Part shown: positions 10,947 to 19,528 of the stretch, piece after piece
How positions within the stretch are numbered: position 1 is the stretch's first letter
How the letters are laid out: every line of letters begins with the position of its first letter
From: JACKJK01 sp046159835
GTDB taxonomy: Bacteria; Pseudomonadota; Alphaproteobacteria; Rhizobiales; Tepidamorphaceae
Length of the DNA stretch: 64,000 nt
Assembly: GCF_046159835.1 (NCBI RefSeq)
Contig: NZ_JBJXCY010000001.1
Coordinates: forward strand, 434,001-498,000
Reading direction: 5' to 3'
The notes under the pieces: model-generated
Told to the model about the DNA's origin: nothing
The model's database searches: none
Seen by the model: only the letters and a program-made list of their open reading frames with translations
Made by a program: the position numbers and the translations under genes

Positions 10947-11507
10947 ATGTTGGGCCGCGAACGCCGCCTCGTCATCATGGCGAAGGAGCCACGCATGGGC
11001 CGCGTGAAGTCGCGGCTGGCGGCATCCATCGGCACCGTGCCGGCGACCATGTTCCAGCGCGTCACGCTGGACCGCTTGCTGCGCGCTCTCTCCGCCGACC
11101 CGCGCTGGCAAACCGCCATGGCCGTCGCGCCGGATACCGCGCTCCTGTCGCCCATGCTGCCGCCGGGTGCGCGCATCGCACAAGGGGGCGGCGACCTCGG
11201 CGCGCGCATGGCCCGCGTTTTCGCGAACTTCCCGGACGAAACGGTCCTGATCACCGGGGCCGACATTCCCGCCATGACCCGCGCCCATATCGACCGCGCG
11301 TTCCGCCTTGCCGAGCGGCACGGCGCGGTGCTGGGTCCCTCGGGCGATGGCGGCTACTGGTGCGTGGGCCTGTGCGGGGGCTTGCGCCCGCCGCACATCT
11401 TTCAGGGTGTGCGCTGGTCCACCGAACACGCAATGGCCGACACGCTCAAAACCCTGCCTAAGGGCTGCGTCGGTTTTGCCGACCAACTGGATGACGTGGA
11501 CGGCTGA
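10947..11507 (+). CDS. TIGR04282/DUF2064-family nucleotidyl/glycosyltransferase
   Basis: A 186-residue DUF2064 protein related to CofC-like sugar-phosphate nucleotidyltransferases. N-terminal VIMAKEPRMGRVKSRLA resembles the nucleotide-binding G-x-x-KTRLA motif. The central VLITGADIPAMTRAHIDRAF and LGPSGDGGYWCVGL are family signatures. It lies eight bases after the TIGR04283 gene, so the two are very likely cotranscribed and act in one pathway. Family name and fold are secure; substrate is unknown. The gene ends nine bases from the convergent aldo/keto reductase gene. Confidence 0.85.
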   Translation: MLGRERRLVIMAKEPRMGRVKSRLAASIGTVPATMFQRVTLDRLLRALSADPRWQTAMAVAPDTALLSPMLPPGARIAQGGGDLGARMARVFANFPDETVLITGADIPAMTRAHIDRAFRLAERHGAVLGPSGDGGYWCVGLCGGLRPPHIFQGVRWSTEHAMADTLKTLPKGCVGFADQLDDVDG

Positions 11508-11516
11508 AACCCGTTC

Positions 11517-12515
11517 TCAGCAGTAGCGCTCCGGGCCGATCCACTGCGCATCCGAATAGCGGTCTCCATGTGCCCACCCGACGGGCAGCACCGCCTCGAT
11601 CCGCGCAAGGTCGTCAGCGGAGAGTTCGAGGTCCGCCGCCGCGACGCATTCCTTCAGGTGCTTCACTGAGCGGGTGCCGGGGATCGGGATGACGTGGTCG
11701 CCGCGCGTCAGCAGCCAGGCATTGGCGAGCGCGGCAGCAGACGTGCCCATCTCGCGCGCCAGTGCGCGAAAGCCCTCGGTGATCCGCAGGTTCTCCGACA
11801 GGTTCGGCTCCATGAAGCGCGGGTTCTCCGCCAAAAACGGCAGGTCCGGCACGCGCTCCTTGGGGATGGGGCTGTCGGTCAGCAGCGAGCGGCCCACCGG
11901 CGAGAACGCGACCATCGCGACGCCGAGTTCCGCGCAGGCCTGCACGAGGCCGAGATCGGGGAAGCGCGTCGACAGCGAGTATTCCGACTGCACGGCGGCG
12001 ACCGGGTAGGCGGCCATCGCGCGGCGCAGGGTGACGGGCGAAATCTCCGACAGGCCGATGGCGCGCGCCTTGCCCTTCTCGACCATGCGGCCGAGATTGG
12101 CGGCGGTCTCCTCCGGCGTCAGGCGCGGGTCGCGCCGGTGCGCGTAGAACAGGTCGACGCAATCCACCCCCAGCCGCTCAAGCGACTTATCGAGTTCCTG
12201 TTCGAGGTGCTCGGCGGAATTGTCGAAGGTGCGGTTGCCGTCCTTGTCGCGGGTGATCGTCGCCTTCGTCGCGATGACGAATTCGTCCCGCGCGCCCGGG
12301 TTCTTGGCGAGGTAGCTGCCGATGGCGCTTTCCGACTTGCCCATCCCGTAGATGTTCGCCGTGTCGAGATGGGTCACGCCCATGTCGCGGCAGGCATCGA
12401 GGATCGCGTGGCTCTCCGCCTCGTTGGTCGGCCCGTACATGTCCGAAAACGACATGGCGCCGTAACCGATGGCGCTGATTTCGGGCCCGTTCGCGCCCAA
12501 CTTGCGTTTCTGCAT
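11517..12515 (-). CDS. Aldo/keto reductase
   Basis: A (beta/alpha)8 NADPH-dependent oxidoreductase of 332 residues, related to the AKR13-type group (LGANGPEISAIGYGAM at the N-terminus). The catalytic tetrad is visible: Asp in THLDTANIYG, Tyr in the same motif, Lys in FVIATKATI, and His in LFYAHRRDP. The cofactor segment near the C-terminus reads IPIPGTRSVKHLKE. The substrate cannot be told from sequence. It is convergent with the DUF2064 gene and divergent from the flavin-binding protein gene at 12653. Confidence 0.92.
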   Translation of the reverse strand: MQKRKLGANGPEISAIGYGAMSFSDMYGPTNEAESHAILDACRDMGVTHLDTANIYGMGKSESAIGSYLAKNPGARDEFVIATKATITRDKDGNRTFDNSAEHLEQELDKSLERLGVDCVDLFYAHRRDPRLTPEETAANLGRMVEKGKARAIGLSEISPVTLRRAMAAYPVAAVQSEYSLSTRFPDLGLVQACAELGVAMVAFSPVGRSLLTDSPIPKERVPDLPFLAENPRFMEPNLSENLRITEGFRALAREMGTSAAALANAWLLTRGDHVIPIPGTRSVKHLKECVAAADLELSADDLARIEAVLPVGWAHGDRYSDAQWIGPERYC

Positions 12516-12652
12516 TCGACTTCTTCCTTTTCAACCGTCTTCTTTCCGCAGCGAACGAAACTTTGGCCGCTGCCACGCTGCGCGGCAACCGCCGGGCCTG
12601 TTCGCGCGTTGGTGCTGGCACAGGTAGCAGCCCCACGCCGAGGAGACGAGAG

Positions 12653-13096
12653 ATGGCAGCCAAGACCGTGAAGGACGTCGCCGAGATCATGGCGAAGATC
12701 GACTTCTGCATGATGGAGACCCACAGCGACGATGGACGCATCGCCGCCCGCCCGATGAGCAACAATGGCGACGTGGAATATCGCGGCCAGAGCTGGTTCT
12801 ACAGCTTCGAGGACACCCGCAAGATCCGCGACATTCAGCGCGACAACCGCGTCGGGCTGTCCTTCCAGGGGTCAGGCGGGCTGATGGGCTTTCTCGGCAA
12901 ACCCGGCGCGATGGTTCACGTGCAGGGGCAGGCGAGCCTGACCAGGGACCGCGCCACGCTGGAGGAGCACTGGGTGCCGGACCTGGAGTACTGGTTCAAG
13001 GACGGGATCGACACGCCCGGCCTGATCCTCATCCGCGTCGATGCCGACCGCATTCACTACTGGGATGGGGATGAGGAAGGGGAGGTGCGGGTGTGA
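12653..13096 (+). CDS. Pyridoxamine 5'-phosphate oxidase-fold general stress protein
   Basis: A 147-residue split-barrel FMN-binding protein of the general stress protein 26 type. It shows the N-terminal helix VAEIMAKIDFCMMET, GRIAARPMSNNGDVE, WFYSFEDTRKIRDI and VGLSFQG, and ends HYWDGDEEGEVRV. Such proteins bind flavin or F420-like cofactors, and their cellular role is mostly undefined. An AGGAGA ribosome-binding site lies close upstream of the ATG at 12653, which favours this start over an in-frame ATG at 12563. An AT-rich segment begins immediately after its stop codon. Confidence 0.87.
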   Translation: MAAKTVKDVAEIMAKIDFCMMETHSDDGRIAARPMSNNGDVEYRGQSWFYSFEDTRKIRDIQRDNRVGLSFQGSGGLMGFLGKPGAMVHVQGQASLTRDRATLEEHWVPDLEYWFKDGIDTPGLILIRVDADRIHYWDGDEEGEVRV

Positions 13097-14243
13097 CAGA
13101 CTTGTCTCTTGAAGGCGTACGAAGTCGAACATAAGCGATAGTAATGAATACTCATTATGACTCCTATCACAACCGGACGGCGCGCTACTGGCTAAAATTA
13201 CGCCAATGTTTGTGGAAAAAATCCTTACACCGAGATTCAGGCTCGACAATTATTCGTGACAAATATTTCTCAACTGGCTCCCTCTGCAAAAAATTTTTCA
13301 TAATACGCTTCGATAGATTGTCAACCTGCTGCGGATAAACGTCAGCCCCAGTGGAGTAAATTTGCTTAGGATTTTTGCTATTGCTTAGATACAAAATATC
13401 CAAATTTTGCCTATGAAACGCAGATCCTAAAAATATCAATGTTTCACATTTATCTATAAGAGGGGTAATCTGAGTAGAGATAAAATTACTATCAAGCCTT
13501 TCACCATATGTTTTTATTCTCTGAGAGGCCTTGAAAACGTTTAAACCACTCTCGACTGTAACTCCAAATCCAACGAAATCGTCTTGATATTGTTTTCCTT
13601 CGAGCTTAGGAATTTTGCCCACCGTTCCAAACGGGTGAATGATATCAAGACGGTCAACAATTTCCCAAGATTCCTCATAGTTAAACCCGAATGTTTGAAT
13701 AAGTGACCTAAGTAACAAATATTCAAAGATCCTATCATAGTTAAAAATAATAAAAGATAAAGATTCAAGAATTTCTGCAATATTATTTTTAGTAGCTCCA
13801 TCAAACAATAAGCGAAAAAATTGGACATACCAGCTGTTCGAGAGTTTCGGAAAATAAACTTCACCCGTGCTCAATTGGGTATTTCTATATACAGAAGATT
13901 CCTGCTCTTTCAAAAGAATTGAATCGGCGATAGCAAATTTACCCATATGTTTAATATATTCATTATCTTTATGAATTTCGATAAAATTATCAATCGAGCT
14001 AGCTAGGTATATATGCTTATAAATAAAGTGAGCAGCATCCTTCAGGCAATTTAGCTCCTCCCTATCATCGTTAAAAGAAACGCTCAGATTCTTAAACAAC
14101 GACAAATGGCGTGAATGTTTCTTATTCCCATGTACCGCGAGAGCGGTTTCGGAAATCAATTTTATTAAGTCCAACCCGAGTGGCATATCTAGCTCGGCAC
14201 TGGCGCCTGCCCCAAGAACGAAGAGAGTTCTCTCTCTAATCAT
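13097..14243. other. AT-rich foreign island carrying one gene
   Basis: Base composition changes sharply at the stop codon of the 12653-13096 gene and returns to the GC-rich host pattern at the stop of moaB (14236). The island contains one long minus-strand gene plus about 88 bases of AT-rich non-coding sequence. No inverted repeats, target duplications or mobility genes were seen at the edges. Confidence 0.7.
13185..14243 (-). CDS. SIR2-like domain protein, candidate defence gene
   Basis: A 352-residue protein with weak but ordered SIR2-type features. The N-terminal Rossmann start is LFVLGAGASAELDMPLG (GAGAS at 11-15). FNYDRIFEYLL (167-177) resembles the TTNYD-type motif. HPFG with His203 sits where sirtuin-like NADases have their catalytic His-Gly. 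IFLGSAFHRQNLDIL (270-284) resembles the late motif that contacts the ribose. SIR2-like NADases occur in Thoeris, DSR and other phage-defence genes. Codon use is AT-rich, unlike all neighbours. Its ATG overlaps the moaB stop (ATGATTAG), so it may be translated with moaB. The SIR2 assignment is a motif reading, not a database result. Confidence 0.62.
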   Translation of the reverse strand: MIRERTLFVLGAGASAELDMPLGLDLIKLISETALAVHGNKKHSRHLSLFKNLSVSFNDDREELNCLKDAAHFIYKHIYLASSIDNFIEIHKDNEYIKHMGKFAIADSILLKEQESSVYRNTQLSTGEVYFPKLSNSWYVQFFRLLFDGATKNNIAEILESLSFIIFNYDRIFEYLLLRSLIQTFGFNYEESWEIVDRLDIIHPFGTVGKIPKLEGKQYQDDFVGFGVTVESGLNVFKASQRIKTYGERLDSNFISTQITPLIDKCETLIFLGSAFHRQNLDILYLSNSKNPKQIYSTGADVYPQQVDNLSKRIMKNFLQREPVEKYLSRIIVEPESRCKDFFHKHWRNFSQ

Positions 14244-14805
14244 CAGCCCCCTCCCGCAACTTCCCCCTTTTCAAATGCTCATCAAGCCGCGGCATGATCT
14301 CCACGAAATTGCAGGGCATGTGGCGGTAGTCGAACTGCGGCTTGAGGATGCCGTCCCAGGCGTCCTTGCAGGCGCCGGGTGAGCCGGGCAGCACGAAGAC
14401 GAAGGTCGTGCCGATCAGCCCCGCCGTGGCGCGGCTCTGGATCGTCGAGGTGCCGATCTTCTCCCGCGAGATCGCGTGGAACAGGGCGGAGAAGCCGTCC
14501 ATGTGCTTGTCGAACAGCGGTTCGATGGCCTCCGGCGTCACGTCGCGCCCGGTGAAGCCGGTGCCGCCGGTGGTGATGACGGCATCGACCGTCTCGCAGT
14601 CCACCCAGGCGCGAACCTGCCGGGCAATCCGGTCGGTATCGTCGGTGACGATGTCGCGGTCGGCGAGGTGGTGGCCGGCCTCCTCGATGCGCGCGGCGAG
14701 CGTCGCGCCAGAGCGGTCCTCTTCCAGGCTGCGCGTGTCCGAAACCGTCAGCACGGCGAAGGAAACGGGGATGAAGGGGCGGCTCTCGTCGATGCGGTCG
14801 GTCAT
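14236..14805 (-). CDS. moaB: Molybdenum cofactor biosynthesis protein MoaB
   Basis: A MogA/MoaB-type protein of 189 residues that adenylates molybdopterin before molybdenum insertion. Visible motifs are FAVLTVSDTRSLEEDRSG, VDAVITTGGTGFTGRDVTPEA (the GGTG molybdopterin-binding loop) and LPGSPGACKDAWDGIL. The ATG overlaps the uracil-DNA glycosylase stop codon by four bases (ATGA), so the two are coupled. The 3' end overlaps the start of the AT-rich SIR2-like gene by eight bases. Other molybdenum cofactor genes are not in the window. Confidence 0.93.
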   Translation of the reverse strand: MTDRIDESRPFIPVSFAVLTVSDTRSLEEDRSGATLAARIEEAGHHLADRDIVTDDTDRIARQVRAWVDCETVDAVITTGGTGFTGRDVTPEAIEPLFDKHMDGFSALFHAISREKIGTSTIQSRATAGLIGTTFVFVLPGSPGACKDAWDGILKPQFDYRHMPCNFVEIMPRLDEHLKRGKLREGADD

Positions 14806-15626
14806 TTGGTCTCTTGGTCGTTGTGCACGGCAGTGAGCTTGTCGCGGATGGCGCGCAGGTCCTTCCACGCGAGCTTCTTCTGCGCCGGCTGGCGCAGCAG
14901 GTAGGCCGGGTGCAGCGTGGCGATGGCCGGAATGGTGCGCTTGCCCGTGTCGAAGTCGCGCCAGCGCCCGCGCAGCTTCAGGATGCCCTGCGTCGTCTCC
15001 AGCATCTCCTTGGCCGAAACGCCGCCGAGGAAGACCAGCACGTCCGGATCGACCAACTCGATCTGGCGGCGGATGAACGGCTTGCAGGCGAGAAGCTCTT
15101 CCGGGTTCGGGTTCCGGTTCCCCGGCGGGCGCCAGTAGATGACGTTGGCGATGTAGCAGGTGGTGCGGTCCTGACCGATCGCGGCGAGCATCTTGTCGAG
15201 AAGTTGGCCCGCGCGCCCGACGAAAGGCTCGCCCTGCAGGTCCTCCTCGCGGCCTGGCGCCTCGCCCACGAACATCAGCTTGGCGGCCGGGTTGCCGCTG
15301 GCAAAGCACAGGTTGGTCGCCGTCTTGTGGAGCGAACAGCCGCGATAGGTCTCCAGCGCCGCCCGCAATTCATCCAGCGTCTCAGCCCGCGCCGCGATCT
15401 CCTGCGCGCTCTCGCCGTCATCCTGCGCAGGGGCTGCGACGACGCCTTCGTGCTCGGCGGCGGCTGCCGCGTGCACGTGCGAGGCCGGCTCGCGCGCGAT
15501 CGTCGCAGCTTCGCCCTCCGCAAACCGGTCCACGCCCATGTCCGCCACGTCGCCCTCGATGCCGAGTTCGTCGTGGTAGGCCAGGATCGCGGCTGCCGCA
15601 GTGCGGGCGTCGGTCACGGTGTGCAT
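14802..15626 (-). CDS. Uracil-DNA glycosylase, family 4 (type A Fe-S UDG)
   Basis: A 274-residue 4Fe-4S uracil-DNA glycosylase. After an Ala/Glu-rich, probably disordered N-terminus (about 1-75) come CSLHKTATNLCF with two cluster cysteines and motif A GEAPGREEDLQGEPFVGRAG. YIANVIYWRPPGNRNPNPEE, a Cys in LLACKPFIRRQ, and the uracil-binding HPAYLLRQP follow. It excises uracil from DNA. The N-terminal extension before the catalytic domain is common in Rhizobiales. The start at 15626 (MHTVTDART) is chosen. It is upstream of and overlaps moaB. Confidence 0.94.
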   Translation of the reverse strand: MHTVTDARTAAAAILAYHDELGIEGDVADMGVDRFAEGEAATIAREPASHVHAAAAAEHEGVVAAPAQDDGESAQEIAARAETLDELRAALETYRGCSLHKTATNLCFASGNPAAKLMFVGEAPGREEDLQGEPFVGRAGQLLDKMLAAIGQDRTTCYIANVIYWRPPGNRNPNPEELLACKPFIRRQIELVDPDVLVFLGGVSAKEMLETTQGILKLRGRWRDFDTGKRTIPAIATLHPAYLLRQPAQKKLAWKDLRAIRDKLTAVHNDQETK

Positions 15627-15802
15627 CTGTCCTGTCTGTTCGCGGCTCAGGCTCGCGGCTGAGAGCGTTCCAGTGGTGCGCGCTCGGGCCTGAAATGTCG
15701 ATACCAGAACGTATTTCGCCGCAGGCGAAGCGGCAATCGTTGCGGGCGCGTGTCGCAATTCGCGCGCGCCGCGATGCCAGCTTTTGTCGTAGCGGGCATT
15801 CC

Positions 15803-15831
15803 TTGACTTGGCCACGCTGCACCGCGAAACA
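15803..15831 (+). promoter_or_regulatory. Possible housekeeping promoter for the ETF-QO gene
   Basis: CTTGACTTGG matches the alphaproteobacterial -35 consensus CTTGAC. A weak -10 candidate (GAAACA) follows 17 bases later, 48 bases before the ETF-QO ATG. The -10 match is poor, so this is tentative. Confidence 0.25.
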
Positions 15832-15878
15832 AGATGCAGGCACGTGTGAACGCCGAACCGAACCGGAGAGAACCGACC

Positions 15879-17549
15879 ATGAGCGAAGCCGAACTGCCCG
15901 AACGCGAGGCGATGGAATTCGATTGCGTGATCGTCGGTGCCGGCCCTGCGGGGCTTTCCGCCGCGATCCGTCTCAAGCAGCTTGCGGCAGAGCGCGGCGA
16001 GGAGATTTCCGTCGTCGTGCTGGAGAAGGGCTCCGAGGTCGGCGCGCACATCCTGTCGGGCGCGGTGGTCGATCCGACCGGCATCGACAGGCTGCTGCCG
16101 GGCTGGCGCGAGGAGGAGGGCCACCCCTTCAAGACGGAAGTGACCGAAGACCGCTTCCTCTATCTCGGCCCGGCGGGCGGCATGCGCCTGCCGAATTTCA
16201 TGATGCCGCCGCTGATGAACAACCACGGCAATTTCGTCGTCAGCCTTGGCAATGTCTGCCGCTGGCTGGCGGAAAAGGCGGAAGCGCTCGGCGTTGAAAT
16301 CTACCCGGGCTTCGCCGCAGCCGAGGTTCTTTATGACGATGCGGGCAATGTCGTCGGCGTCGCCACGGGCGACATGGGTATCGGCAAGGACGGCCAGCCC
16401 ACCGCCAACTTCATGCGCGGCATGGAACTCCGCGCGAAATACACGCTGATCGGCGAGGGCGTGCGCGGCTCGCTCGCAAAGATGCTGATTTCCAAGTTCG
16501 CGCTGGACGAAGGCCGCGAGCCGCCAAAATTCGGCATCGGCCTGAAGGAGCTGTGGGAGGTCGCCCCGGAAAAGCACAAACCGGGCCTCGTGCAGCACTC
16601 GTTCGGCTGGCCGCTGGACGGCTCCACCGGTGGCGGCTCGTTCCTCTACCACCTGGAGGACAACCAGGTCGCCGTCGGCTTCGTGGTGCATCTCAACTAC
16701 ACCAACCCGCACCTGTCGCCGTTCCAGGAATTCCAGCGCTTCAAGACGCACCCGCTGATCGCCGACACCTTCGAGGGCGCCAAGCGCGTGTCCTACGGTG
16801 CGCGCGCCATCACCGAGGGCGGCTACCAGTCGGTGCCGAAACTGACCTTCCCCGGCGGCGCGCTGATCGGCTGCTCGGCCGGCTTCGTCAACGTGCCGCG
16901 CATCAAGGGCAGCCACAATGCGGTGCTGTCGGGCATGATGGCGGCGGACCACGTCGCCGACGCGCTGGCCGCCGGCCGCGCCCATGACGAGATTTCAGGC
17001 TACGAGGAAAGCTGGCGCACGAGCGACATCGGCAAGGACCTGAAGAAGGTCCGCAACGTGAAGCCGCTCTGGTCGAAGTTCGGCACGGCGGCGGGCGTCG
17101 TGCTCGGCGGTCTCGACATGTGGACCAACACGCTTGGCTTCTCGTTCTTCGGCACGATGGGTCACGGCAAGCGCGACTTCGAGACGCTGAAGCCCGCCGA
17201 CAAGGCGAAGGAAATCGACTATCCGAAGCCCGATGGCGTGCTGACCTTCGACAAGCTGTCGTCGGTCTTCCTGTCGGCCACCAACCACGAGGAGGCCCAG
17301 CCGGCCCACCTAAAGGTTCTCGACATGGAGCTGCAGAAGCGCAGCGAGCTTGGCGTTTTCGACGGACCGTCGAACCTGTACTGCCCCGCGGGCGTCTACG
17401 AATGGGTGGAGGAGGGCGGCGAACCGCGCTTCCAGATCAACGCGCAGAACTGCGTCCACTGCAAGACGTGCGACATCAAGGATCCCAACCAGAACATCGT
17501 CTGGACGGTCCCCGAAGGCGGCGGCGGACCCAACTACCCGAACATGTGA
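15879..17549 (+). CDS. Electron transfer flavoprotein-ubiquinone oxidoreductase
   Basis: A membrane-associated FAD and 4Fe-4S enzyme that passes electrons from ETF, reduced by acyl-CoA and amino-acid dehydrogenases, to ubiquinone. The 556 residues fit the family. The FAD dinucleotide fold VIVGAGPAGLSAAIRLKQ lies at the N-terminus, and GSEVGAHILSGAVVDP follows. The ubiquinone/FAD region GGYQSVPKLTFPGG is in the middle. The C-terminal ferredoxin-like domain has cluster cysteines in NCVHCKTCDIKDPNQN and one in LYCPAGVYEW. The ATG giving MSEAELPEREAME follows a GGAGAG-like site, so the in-frame ATG 45 bases upstream is less likely. It is divergent from the UDG gene. Confidence 0.96.
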   Translation: MSEAELPEREAMEFDCVIVGAGPAGLSAAIRLKQLAAERGEEISVVVLEKGSEVGAHILSGAVVDPTGIDRLLPGWREEEGHPFKTEVTEDRFLYLGPAGGMRLPNFMMPPLMNNHGNFVVSLGNVCRWLAEKAEALGVEIYPGFAAAEVLYDDAGNVVGVATGDMGIGKDGQPTANFMRGMELRAKYTLIGEGVRGSLAKMLISKFALDEGREPPKFGIGLKELWEVAPEKHKPGLVQHSFGWPLDGSTGGGSFLYHLEDNQVAVGFVVHLNYTNPHLSPFQEFQRFKTHPLIADTFEGAKRVSYGARAITEGGYQSVPKLTFPGGALIGCSAGFVNVPRIKGSHNAVLSGMMAADHVADALAAGRAHDEISGYEESWRTSDIGKDLKKVRNVKPLWSKFGTAAGVVLGGLDMWTNTLGFSFFGTMGHGKRDFETLKPADKAKEIDYPKPDGVLTFDKLSSVFLSATNHEEAQPAHLKVLDMELQKRSELGVFDGPSNLYCPAGVYEWVEEGGEPRFQINAQNCVHCKTCDIKDPNQNIVWTVPEGGGGPNYPNM

Positions 17550-17628
17550 TCGGGGCGTGAGGCGCAACAATCTGTGCCTCAAGCCGGACTTTCGCTAACG
17601 TTTGTTGCAGTTCTGTTGGCAAATCTTA

Positions 17629-17646
17629 TTGACGTGACCGCGTCAA
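17629..17646. promoter_or_regulatory. 18-bp inverted repeat, candidate operator
   Basis: TTGACG-TGACCG-CGTCAA has perfect 6-base arms separated by six bases. It lies in the 211-base gap between the ETF-QO stop and the TPR gene, about 115 bases before the latter's start. The left arm also reads as a TTGACG -35-like element, so a repressor bound here could occlude RNA polymerase. The regulator is unknown. Confidence 0.35.
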
Positions 17647-17760
17647 ACTGTCCTGCGCATTGCCCGAATGCCGCAATTCAGCCATGCTGACACGGTGATT
17701 TGCTCGCGAATTCGGCTCAGGGGTGGTCGAATCGTATCTCAAACGCAAGCGAAGGTGGTC

Positions 17761-19524
17761 ATGGCAGGCATTGGCAGGCATAGGACGATTTCGGCGTTCG
17801 GACGCAAGATGAAGAACACGGTGGCGGTGGGGCTTCTCGCCTGCATGGTCACCCAGCCCGTCCTCGCCGAGATTCGCGTCACGGAAAAAGCCGCCCCGAC
17901 CCAGTCCTTCGTCGGCAATTATCTCGCCGGCCGCTTCGCGGTCCAGCAGCGCGACAAGGAAGCCGCCGCGCTGTTCCTTGGCGCAGCCCTCGACCAGAGC
18001 CCGGAAGACATGAGCCTGCTCGATCAGGCGTTCGTCGCAGCGCTTGGCGCCGGTGAATTCGAGGTTGCCGTCGACCGCGCCCGCGACCTTCTCAAGGCCG
18101 ATGCCGGCAATCGGCTGGCCCGCATCGCGGTTGCAGCCGATGCGCTGCGCGCCCGCAAGTATGCGCAGGTCGGCAAGCTGATGGACGGCCAGTTCGAAAA
18201 CCCGCTCGCCAAGATCACCGGCACCTTCATCCAGGCATGGGCCGAGATCGGCGCGGGACGCAACGCCGAGGGCATCCGCATCGCCGCCGAGATGGATGAC
18301 CTGAACAACGGCGATATCCGCCGGATCAAGGACTACACCATCGGCATGTTGGCGGAGGCCGCCGGCGACAACAAGCAGGCGCTCGCGGCCTACGAGCGCG
18401 CCTACGATTCGCCCGCTATCAACGTGCGCGTCGTCGAGGCGCTCGCCCGCGTCCATTGCAAGAACGGCGATTTCGGCAAGGCGCGCGAATACGCCGACGC
18501 CTTCGAAGAGCGCGCCCCCGGCCACTCCATCATCCGCCGCACCTACAAGGCCATTGCCGGCAAGCGCCCGACACCGTTCACGGCGAAGACCCCGCAGGCC
18601 GGTGCCGCCGAGACGATCTATTCCATCGGCGCAGCGCTCGGCCGCGATCCCGGCGACGAGATGGCCGTCATGTTCTACCAGATGGCGCTGCTGCTCGACC
18701 CCAAAGCGCCGCTGCCGCTGATCGGCCTTGCCGGCTATTACGATGCCGTCGACCAGTACCAGTCCGCCATCTCCGTGCTCGACCGCATGCCTGTGGACTC
18801 GCCCTATTACGTGAACTCGCAGGTCTCCAAGGCGCGCGTTCTCGATGAGGTCGGCCAGACCAAGGATTCGCTCGAGATCCTCGATTCGCTCGCCATCGCC
18901 TCGCCGACGCGCGAGGTCTTCGTGGCGCGGGCGTCCGTCCTGCATGACAAGAAGCGCTATGCCGACGCGGCGCGGGCCTATTCGCGGGCCATCGCGACGC
19001 TGGACAAGGTGCGCAACGTCGACTGGTACCTGTTCTACTACCGCGGCATGGTGCGCGAGCGCGCCAAGCAGTGGCCGCTGGCCGAGGGCGACTTCAAGAA
19101 GGCGCTGGAACTGAACCCGGAACAGCCGCATGTCCTGAACTATCTCGGCTACACCTGGATCGATCAGGGCAAGAACCTCGACGAGGCGCTCAAGCTCGTG
19201 AAGCGCGCCGTCGAACTGCGCCCCAAGGACGGTGATATCGTCGACAGTCTCGGCTGGGCCTACTACCGGCTGGCGCGTTACGAGGAATCGGTGAAGACGC
19301 TGGAACGCGCCATCGAACTTCGCCCCGAGGAGCCGATCATCCACGATCACCTCGGCGATGCCTACTGGCAGGTCGGGCGGCGCTTCGAAGCCTACTTCCA
19401 GTGGCAGCATGCCATCGACCTGAAGCCGGAAGACGCCGACCTGCTCGACAACCTGCGCGAGAAGCTGAACAACGGCCTGCAGGAAGACAACGAGCAACAG
19501 GCAGCGGCGCAAGTCACCGAGTAA
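17761..19524 (+). CDS. Secreted tetratricopeptide-repeat protein
   Basis: A 587-residue protein with an N-terminal signal segment (MKNTVAVGLLACMVTQPVLA about 16 residues in). Almost the whole mature part consists of helical TPR-like repeats. The clearest are near the C-terminus: PHVLNYLGYTWIDQGKNLDE, DIVDSLGWAYYRLARYEESV and PIIHDHLGDAYWQVGRRFEA. TPR proteins scaffold protein complexes; no enzymatic domain is visible. Homologous arrangements with a TPR gene just before ispE are common in Rhizobiales. The ATG at 17761 or the one at 17809 could be the start; the latter gives a cleaner signal peptide. It ends four bases before ispE. Confidence 0.85.
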   Translation: MAGIGRHRTISAFGRKMKNTVAVGLLACMVTQPVLAEIRVTEKAAPTQSFVGNYLAGRFAVQQRDKEAAALFLGAALDQSPEDMSLLDQAFVAALGAGEFEVAVDRARDLLKADAGNRLARIAVAADALRARKYAQVGKLMDGQFENPLAKITGTFIQAWAEIGAGRNAEGIRIAAEMDDLNNGDIRRIKDYTIGMLAEAAGDNKQALAAYERAYDSPAINVRVVEALARVHCKNGDFGKAREYADAFEERAPGHSIIRRTYKAIAGKRPTPFTAKTPQAGAAETIYSIGAALGRDPGDEMAVMFYQMALLLDPKAPLPLIGLAGYYDAVDQYQSAISVLDRMPVDSPYYVNSQVSKARVLDEVGQTKDSLEILDSLAIASPTREVFVARASVLHDKKRYADAARAYSRAIATLDKVRNVDWYLFYYRGMVRERAKQWPLAEGDFKKALELNPEQPHVLNYLGYTWIDQGKNLDEALKLVKRAVELRPKDGDIVDSLGWAYYRLARYEESVKTLERAIELRPEEPIIHDHLGDAYWQVGRRFEAYFQWQHAIDLKPEDADLLDNLREKLNNGLQEDNEQQAAAQVTE

Positions 19525-19528
19525 GCCC

